The position numbers and the translations under genes are program-made. DNA of 64,000 bases from Bacteroidales bacterium (lineage in GTDB: Bacteria; Bacteroidota; Bacteroidia; Bacteroidales; Tenuifilaceae), in the NCBI GenBank assembly GCA_028708425.1, contig JAQVYY010000004.1:57075-121074 (forward strand), in the 5' to 3' direction. Positions 60,297-64,000 of the stretch are shown here, piece by piece; position 1 is the first letter of the stretch; every line of letters begins with the position of its first letter. Under the pieces are notes generated by a model. The model worked only from the letters and a program-made list of their open reading frames with translations, had not been told where the DNA came from and ran no database searches.

Positions 60297-61736
60297 TTAC
60301 TCTTTTAAACCTTTGTAGGCATTTAGTTCCCTATGATTTAGTGTTACAGCAAAACGACCATCTTTTTGTAAAGCCGTAACCATTCTATTTGCCATGTATA
60401 CCGAGCGATGCTGACCTCCTGTACATCCAAACGAAACAGAAAGATGCTTAAACCCTCGACTATAATACGTTTGCACTGTTGCCTGTACCATGCCAAGCGC
60501 ATGGTTAAAAAACTCGTCCACCTCTTTATGCTCTTCGAGATACAAAACAACACTTTTGTCGTTTCCATTAAGCATTTTATACTTATTTATGCGACCTGGA
60601 TTCGGCAATCCCCTACAATCGAATACAAACCCTCCACCATGCTCGGGGTGCTCGGCAGGATATCCTTTCTTATACGAAAAGCTGGCAACCTGTACTGATA
60701 ATCTTTTAAATACATGCTGCTCACTCGATTCTTGAAACCTATCAACAATACCTTCACATATCGTTTTAAGTGTTGGTATGCCTTTAAACAAGTCACAGCT
60801 ATTGGTAAGTAGTAGTTTAAGATTTTTGGCAGCCAACGGGATGCTTTGTAAAAAATGAGGGCGACGCTCAAAGAAACCTCTAAACCCATACGCACCAAAA
60901 GTCTGAATAATTCTGAATAGGACGAAAGCAGGGAATATTTCTTTTGATTGCCCTTTGTCAATCTCTGTAATTTGTGATACTTCCGATAGGTAATAGTCAA
61001 ATAAATGCATCCGAACCCCCTCGGGCAGATTGGCTTTTGCCTGATACAAAAATGAAGCCACATCGTAAAGTAGTGGTCCTTTACGCCCCCCCTGGTAATC
61101 GATAAAATAGGGTTCGCCGTCGAAAAGCATTACGTTACGCGACTGAAAATCGCGGTAATGAAAATATTTTACCGGCTGTTGTAAAAGCATCTCGCCCATT
61201 GTTTTAAAATCGGCATCGAGTTGAGCTTCGTTAAATCTAAACCCAATGGGTTTCAAGAAACAATACTTAAAATAGTAGAAATCCCACATAATGCTTTGCA
61301 GGTCGAACTCCGACTTTTGAAAGCACTTACTAAAATCCAAGCCCTTTGCCCCCTCAACCTGAACCTGCGCTAGCAATTTGAGCGTTTTCTCAAGCAGCAA
61401 TACTTGCTGCTCTGCATCACTCCAATCCATATTTTCGATATGCTGTAAAAGCGACGAATTGCCTAAGTCGGTGAGCAGGTAAAACTTCTCATCCGGGCTA
61501 ACCGCTAAAACCTGCGGTACGGGTATGCCCTTTTCGTAGAAATGGTTTGTAAAATAGATAAATGTTCGATTCTCTTGAATATCAGTATTGTATGCGCCAA
61601 CTGCCGATTTATCTTCAGCGCTAAGTCTAAAATACTTCCTATCTGAGCCGCCCTGTGGTAAAGGTGTAATAACATCGGGGGCAACCCCGAAATATTCATT
61701 GTAAAGGGCCGAAAGTGAAGTCGTAATATTTTTCAT
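60297..61736 (-). CDS. AmgK-like sugar kinase fused to a RapZ C-terminal domain
   Basis: A 479-aa protein. Residues about 20-320 are an aminoglycoside-phosphotransferase-type kinase (HYRDFQSRNVMLFDGEPYFIDYQGGRKGPLLYDVASFLY, with the HxD...N and IDYQ metal/catalytic motifs). AmgK kinases phosphorylate the anomeric carbon of MurNAc or GlcNAc. Residues about 345-479 match the C-terminal domain of RapZ (FVFDCRGLPNPGR ... VSFGCTGGQHRSVYMANRM), which in E. coli binds glucosamine-6-phosphate. The N-terminal P-loop half of RapZ is absent. The fusion suggests that sugar phosphorylation is tuned by an amino-sugar signal. Confidence 0.85.
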   Translation of the reverse strand: MKNITTSLSALYNEYFGVAPDVITPLPQGGSDRKYFRLSAEDKSAVGAYNTDIQENRTFIYFTNHFYEKGIPVPQVLAVSPDEKFYLLTDLGNSSLLQHIENMDWSDAEQQVLLLEKTLKLLAQVQVEGAKGLDFSKCFQKSEFDLQSIMWDFYYFKYCFLKPIGFRFNEAQLDADFKTMGEMLLQQPVKYFHYRDFQSRNVMLFDGEPYFIDYQGGRKGPLLYDVASFLYQAKANLPEGVRMHLFDYYLSEVSQITEIDKGQSKEIFPAFVLFRIIQTFGAYGFRGFFERRPHFLQSIPLAAKNLKLLLTNSCDLFKGIPTLKTICEGIVDRFQESSEQHVFKRLSVQVASFSYKKGYPAEHPEHGGGFVFDCRGLPNPGRINKYKMLNGNDKSVVLYLEEHKEVDEFFNHALGMVQATVQTYYSRGFKHLSVSFGCTGGQHRSVYMANRMVTALQKDGRFAVTLNHRELNAYKGLKE

Positions 61737-61757
61737 GTGTTAATTTATTCGTAAATA

Positions 61758-62438
61758 TTATCCGAAAAAGTAAACCAAGGGGATTATAAATAGCAATGCT
61801 GGAATCAGGTTGAGAACTTCAATCTTTTTAATCCCTAAAATTGTGATTCCAAGCCCAATAAGCAGTATTCCACCTGTAGCTGTTAACTCATCAATCATAA
61901 CATTTCCCAGCGACTCACCAATCCACGCTGCGACTAGGGTTAGTCCCCCCTGATAGATTAGCAATGGGATAACCGAAAAGATAACCCCAACCCCAAGGGC
62001 AGTTACAAGGGCAATGGATGTAAAGCCATCCATTAAGCTTTTAATTAATAGCAGCTTAGGTTCATTACCGAGCCCCTCTTCAATGGCACCCAGTATGGTC
62101 ATTGACCCCATACAAAACATCAAAAAAGCGGTAACCATCCCTTCACTAAACTGCCCCCCTTTTAGCTTCAATCGTTTTTGTATAGAATCTCCAACACCCT
62201 CTACCCTACTCTGCAAGCGAGACAAAGAACCAAATAGCGCACCTAAAATCAGGGCGAATACCAGTAACAACGGATTCCCAGTTTTTAAGCTCATCGAGAA
62301 CCCGAGGAAAAGAGTAAAAAGACCAATAGCCTGAAAAAAAGTTTTAGTAATTTGCTCAGGCAACCTCGACCTAATTAATAAACCAAGGGAACCGCCAATA
62401 ATTATGGCAGCTGCATTTATTAGAGTTCCAGTAATCAT
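61758..62438 (-). CDS. DUF554 family membrane protein
   Basis: A 226-aa inner-membrane protein with about six or seven hydrophobic helices. GTLINAAAIIIGGSLGLLIRSRLPEQI, MVTAFLMFCMGSMTILGAIEEG and IKSLMDGFTSIALVTALGVGVIFS are characteristic of the DUF554 (YqgA/YdfK) family, whose function is unknown. It ends 21 bases before the AmgK-RapZ gene and is likely the first gene of that operon. TATATTTG (minus strand, 62454-62461) sits shortly upstream of the start. Confidence 0.85.
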   Translation of the reverse strand: MITGTLINAAAIIIGGSLGLLIRSRLPEQITKTFFQAIGLFTLFLGFSMSLKTGNPLLLVFALILGALFGSLSRLQSRVEGVGDSIQKRLKLKGGQFSEGMVTAFLMFCMGSMTILGAIEEGLGNEPKLLLIKSLMDGFTSIALVTALGVGVIFSVIPLLIYQGGLTLVAAWIGESLGNVMIDELTATGGILLIGLGITILGIKKIEVLNLIPALLFIIPLVYFFG

Positions 62439-62594
62439 TGGATATGTTTTTTACAAATATATGAACTAAACCACAAAACTCTTTGTTTTTTCAATAATTA
62501 CGATACCTGTAAGAACAACTAAAATGGAAACAATTACGCCTTTTTAGCGTATATTTATCCAGTGAATTTTTGTTTGGTATTGGATTTGTTTTGA

Positions 62595-62626
62595 AACCCC
62601 AACTATTCGAACGAATAATTGGGGTT
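62595..62626 (+). repeat. Solo left-hand hairpin of the MITE-like element (copy J)
   Basis: AACCCCAACTATTCG-AA-CGAATAATTGGGGTT forms a 15-bp stem with one mismatch, matching the left module of the 142-bp element. It lies between divergent genes, so it is not simply a terminator. Confidence 0.55.
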
Positions 62627-62738
62627 AACGTCCCAGAATTAGTAAAGTATAAAATTTGGGTTATACTTATCGGGCGGTTTTGGAAAGTTTTGTAGCTTGA
62701 TTGCAAGCCAATAATTTTAAATAGTTAAACAACAATTA

Positions 62739-63869
62739 ATGAAGAAGTTATTTTTATTAGCATTTGTTTTGGGTGGATGTGCCGTGCTATCGCCTTTACA
62801 AAAGGGACGGTTTATCGCTGTTTCAAATCTTATTGAAGCAAAAAAATTCGAAGAGGCAAAAATTACAATTAACCAAATGACCGATGATAAAGAATCGGCA
62901 CAATGGGCAAAAACATGGTATATGAAAGGATTGCTATGTCAAACAGCCTACTTTGAGGGTGTAAAAACCAATAATGACGATTTACAAAATCTTTACCCAA
63001 ACCAGCTAAACCTAGCTTTAGAATCTTACCGAAAAGCAAAAAAACTAGATACTAAAGGGAAACTAAACAAAAGCCTTGCACCCAATTACGTTTTGCTAGC
63101 GAATGAATTCCAAAGAATTGGCGAGAACGAATTTGCCAATAGGAAGTACGCGAATGCCCTTAATGCTTTTGAAAAAGCACTTTCCATTTCACAAGGTACA
63201 ACATTAACGGTAGAAACTGATACCAACCTTGTATACAATACAGCCCTAGCTGCTTTCGAAAGCAAAAAATGGGATAAAGCGGTTGAATACCTCCAAGAGC
63301 TTCATAAAGAAAAGCATTCGGTAAATTCCACTCACCTCCTTTTTGTAGCTAATCTCGAAAAGGGCGATACCATTACGGCTAAAAGGGTTCTGAAAGATGG
63401 AATAAAACTACACGACACCAATGAGGAACTTGTGCTACTGCTAACCGATTTGCTCTACAAAAAAGGGGATATGGAAGAGGCTTTCGATTTCTTAAGTAAT
63501 GCCATTGCAAAAAAACCCACTAATGCTAATTTCCATTATACTAAAGCGCTATTGTATCAGAAAAATGAACAGTACACCGAAGCCATTAATCGATATACCG
63601 AAGCGTTAAAACACGATACGAGCAACCCCATGTTTTACCTTAATATTGCTACCTGCTACTACAATATTGGTGTAGAAATAAATGAGCAAACCCAAAGCAT
63701 AACAAACAGTAAAAAGGTTTTAGAAGAAAAGTCTAAAGCTCGGAAAGCTTTTGACTCTGCCGTAGAGTGGCTTAGCAAGGTTGAAATAGATGAAGTAGCT
63801 AACGAAGATATCGCTGTAAAGGTTTACGAACTTGAGAAAGCGCTTAGACTGACGGGCAGAACGAAATAA
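62739..63869 (+). CDS. TPR-repeat lipoprotein
   Basis: A 376-aa lipoprotein (MKKLFLLAFVLGGCAVLSPLQKG, lipobox LGGC). Tetratricopeptide repeats run from residue about 30 to 330 (AKTWYMKGLLCQTAYFEGV, ANRKYANALNAFEKALSIS, YTKALLYQKNEQYTEAINRYTEALKHDTSNPMFYLNIATCYYNIG). TPRs mediate protein contacts, so a periplasmic or outer-membrane scaffold is likely. Partner proteins cannot be named from the window. The last 131 bases after it carry nothing recognisable. Confidence 0.8.
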   Translation: MKKLFLLAFVLGGCAVLSPLQKGRFIAVSNLIEAKKFEEAKITINQMTDDKESAQWAKTWYMKGLLCQTAYFEGVKTNNDDLQNLYPNQLNLALESYRKAKKLDTKGKLNKSLAPNYVLLANEFQRIGENEFANRKYANALNAFEKALSISQGTTLTVETDTNLVYNTALAAFESKKWDKAVEYLQELHKEKHSVNSTHLLFVANLEKGDTITAKRVLKDGIKLHDTNEELVLLLTDLLYKKGDMEEAFDFLSNAIAKKPTNANFHYTKALLYQKNEQYTEAINRYTEALKHDTSNPMFYLNIATCYYNIGVEINEQTQSITNSKKVLEEKSKARKAFDSAVEWLSKVEIDEVANEDIAVKVYELEKALRLTGRTK

Positions 63870-64000
63870 TTAGAACCTAAATTGAGCGATTCATAATTCC
63901 ACTGTTTCTTTTCTTCTCGCTTGGCTCAAAAAATTAGTTGATTTTTAAGGACGGGATTGTGAAAATAATTCTTTTCTCTGGTTTAGGGTATTTTTTCTTA

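Overview
The window looks like a chromosome segment of an anaerobic member of the Bacteroidota, most likely order Bacteroidales. The evidence is: a SusC/SusD pair; many lipoproteins with Bacteroidota-style signal peptides; a secreted protein with a type IX secretion (T9SS) C-terminal sorting domain; TAnnTTTG-type -7 promoter elements; and anaerobe hallmarks (class I hybrid cluster protein, [FeFe]-hydrogenase, HydG, Rex). No rRNA, tRNA or CRISPR array was recognised.

Layout. 1-240 is the 3' end of glpK. 345-2869 holds an MFS exporter and a dihydroorotate dehydrogenase-like protein on the minus strand. 3442-5844 is a three-gene NitT/TauT-type ABC importer. 5693-9337 is a segmental duplication: the importer ATPase tail plus a BFD-like [2Fe-2S] gene occur twice in direct orientation around a T9SS-secreted beta-helix protein. 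The second BFD copy sits directly downstream of hcp (9349-10980). 12601-36431 is a large polysaccharide utilisation locus read right to left: a membrane-spanning propeller/LuxR regulator, SusC, SusD, a LamG lipoprotein, two GH144-type enzymes, a 1062-aa multidomain six-hairpin enzyme, a GPH symporter, a GH35 enzyme, a GH94 phosphorylase and an SGNH hydrolase. GH144 with GH94 and GH35 points to beta-1,2-glucan (sophoran or cyclic glucan) as substrate.

37514-46605 is a redox and hydrogen module: Rex, then divergently a thioredoxin-like ferredoxin, a sensory (group C) [FeFe]-hydrogenase with a PAS-like domain, and a SpoIIE/PP2C phosphatase. A second operon follows: a TM1266-family regulator, a TonB-dependent receptor and HydG. 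Its promoter (TTG-N19-TACATTTG) is overlapped by a perfect Rex-type operator, TTGTTA-N6-TAACAA. 46622-62438 carries an M28 peptidase, an acyl-CoA-synthetase/ACP/acyltransferase fusion, a tricorn-like S41 protease, a GNAT-nitrilase fusion, a NagZ-like GH3/beta-lactamase fusion, a MurU-like nucleotidyltransferase, an AmgK-like kinase fused to a RapZ C-terminal domain, and a DUF554 protein. The GH3/beta-lactamase, nucleotidyltransferase and kinase genes together look like cell-wall recycling. A TPR lipoprotein closes the window.

The most unusual signal is non-coding: a family of dispersed elements, five copies of exactly 142 bp plus shorter or eroded ones. They have terminal inverted repeats starting CCC and 4-bp TTAA/TTAT direct repeats at their borders. 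The duplicated ATPase tail gives both an empty and a filled site, which supports mobility. One copy has rewritten the C-terminus of the DHOD-like gene, and another lies on a GNAT gene remnant.
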